Positions 5,805-6,504 of a stretch of 6,504 bases of DNA are shown here, in pieces. The stretch spans positions 1-6,504 of the forward strand of contig SLSN01000049.1 of the NCBI GenBank assembly GCA_007130415.1. The letters run 5' to 3'. The notes under the pieces were generated by a model that searched no databases, was not told where the DNA came from, and saw only the letters and a program-made list of their open reading frames with translations. The DNA is from Patescibacteria group bacterium (lineage in GTDB: Bacteria; Patescibacteriota; Dojkabacteria; SC72; T1SED10-24). The position numbers and the translations under genes are program-made. Within the stretch, counting starts at the first letter, position 1. Every line of letters starts with the position of its first letter.

Positions 5805-6504
5805 ATGCCCCCTAGCACCCCTGAAGAAAAAACAGTTTCTGAGAATGAAAGATTGTTTAAGGAACACAGAGATATAGGACAAGAAAAAGAAGAACTTCCA
5901 GATAAAGATGAAGTTGAGAAATTTTTGAAATTACCTAGTAACAAAGGACAAGTTACACACCTTAGGAAGATGTATAATGAGGGGGTTTCTGATGTTGAAA
6001 AAAGATATAAGCAGAATGAAAGAGATGTTAAGAAATTCGCAAATAGCCAACAGAGAATGGATACGTTACATGAGGTTGCCGAGGCTGAAGGAGAGGACGA
6101 TAATCTTTCGGAATTAAGGGAAAAAGCCTTGGACATTTACAACAATCCTAATAGTACAGCAGATGAAATAATGGCTGCAAGAAATGATTACCATCAAGAA
6201 GTTTTTAAAATAAACGACAAAATGTGGGACGAACAGAAGCAAAAGGTTGAAGGTGCAGTACAAGACATAGAGGAAAAAATAGCCCAGGCAGAAGAAGAAA
6301 GAGACAAGTTCAAAAGAGATAAGAAGAAATATGACAAAAAGCATAGAGAAATCGTAAAGCTTATGGGTAAAAGAGACAAGATATTAAGTCAGGTTGAAAA
6401 AGAAGAGAAGTTGAGACTTGAAAGAGCAAAATCTTTTTCGGAAGAACATTTGGATGTATTAAAGGGAGGGGCAAAAGTCCAAATGCAAGCGCAACAAGCA
6501 GAAA
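5805..6504 (+). CDS. Charged coiled-coil protein of unknown function (3' end outside window)
   Basis: An open frame of 233 codons starts at ATG 5805 and runs off the window without a stop. An in-frame TAA at 5796-5798 fixes the start. I do not recognise the family. The product begins MPPSTPEEKTVSENERLFKE and has no signal peptide and no membrane segment in the visible part. It is dominated by Lys, Glu, Asp, Arg and Gln. The stretches 50-90, 121-175 and 180-215 look like long amphipathic helices, probably coiled coil, broken by a helix-poor segment near 111-119 (YNNPNSTAD). No catalytic motif is evident. It has its own promoter just after the flippase gene. The coding strand is purine-rich, which leaves long stop-free shadow frames on the other strand (5768-6379) that should not be taken as genes. 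A structural or scaffold protein, or the cytoplasmic head of a larger membrane protein, is possible, but function is open. Confidence 0.8.
   Translation, partial: MPPSTPEEKTVSENERLFKEHRDIGQEKEELPDKDEVEKFLKLPSNKGQVTHLRKMYNEGVSDVEKRYKQNERDVKKFANSQQRMDTLHEVAEAEGEDDNLSELREKALDIYNNPNSTADEIMAARNDYHQEVFKINDKMWDEQKQKVEGAVQDIEEKIAQAEEERDKFKRDKKKYDKKHREIVKLMGKRDKILSQVEKEEKLRLERAKSFSEEHLDVLKGGAKVQMQAQQAE

Noticed and set aside
5768..6379. Three minus-strand open frames rich in Ser, Phe and Leu
   Set aside because: They are shadows of the purine-rich coiled-coil gene on the plus strand, which has a good promoter, a fixed start and a continuous frame to the window end.

Overview
The window is an AT-rich, densely packed bacterial segment. 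It holds six protein-coding genes for building, exporting or anchoring cell-surface material: a multi-spanning membrane protein that looks like a GT-C-type glycosyltransferase, a GT4 and a GT2 glycosyltransferase, a sortase, a polysaccharide flippase, and the first part of a charged coiled-coil protein. No RNA genes, mobile elements, CRISPR arrays or long repeats are visible, and no stretch over 300 bases lacks a gene. The low G+C, very short intergenic gaps, A-rich leaders without Shine-Dalgarno sequences and a sortase next to envelope glycosylation genes would fit a Candidate Phyla Radiation (Patescibacteria) genome such as Dojkabacteria or Microgenomates. There is no phylogenetic marker here, so that placement is an inference. 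The standard bacterial code reads every gene at full length, and there is no sign of UGA recoding.

Layout. Positions 1-1752 (+) hold the membrane protein, whose N-terminus lies outside the window because the frame is open from base 1. It meets the GT4 gene (1749-2915, -) tail to tail, with the stop codons overlapping in a 4-base TTAA. The GT2 gene (2881-3711, -) precedes GT4 in the same minus-strand operon, and the two overlap by 35 bases. The 121-base gap 3712-3832 carries a near-consensus promoter for the GT2-GT4 operon and, facing the other way, a promoter for the sortase gene; their -35 boxes share the same bases. The sortase (3833-4504, +) and flippase (4517-5749, +) lie 12 bases apart and probably form an operon. 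A good promoter whose -35 box overlaps the flippase stop codon drives a last gene starting at 5805, which runs off the right edge without a stop and codes for a Lys/Glu-rich helical protein.

How the genes may work together (inference): GT2 would load or transfer a sugar, possibly on a polyprenyl-phosphate carrier; GT4 would extend the glycan at the cytoplasmic face; the flippase would move the lipid-linked glycan across the membrane; and the GT-C-like protein would act on the outer face. The sortase would anchor a surface protein, perhaps one carrying the glycan. No sortase substrate with a sorting signal is visible in the window, so the link between sortase and glycan rests only on gene position.
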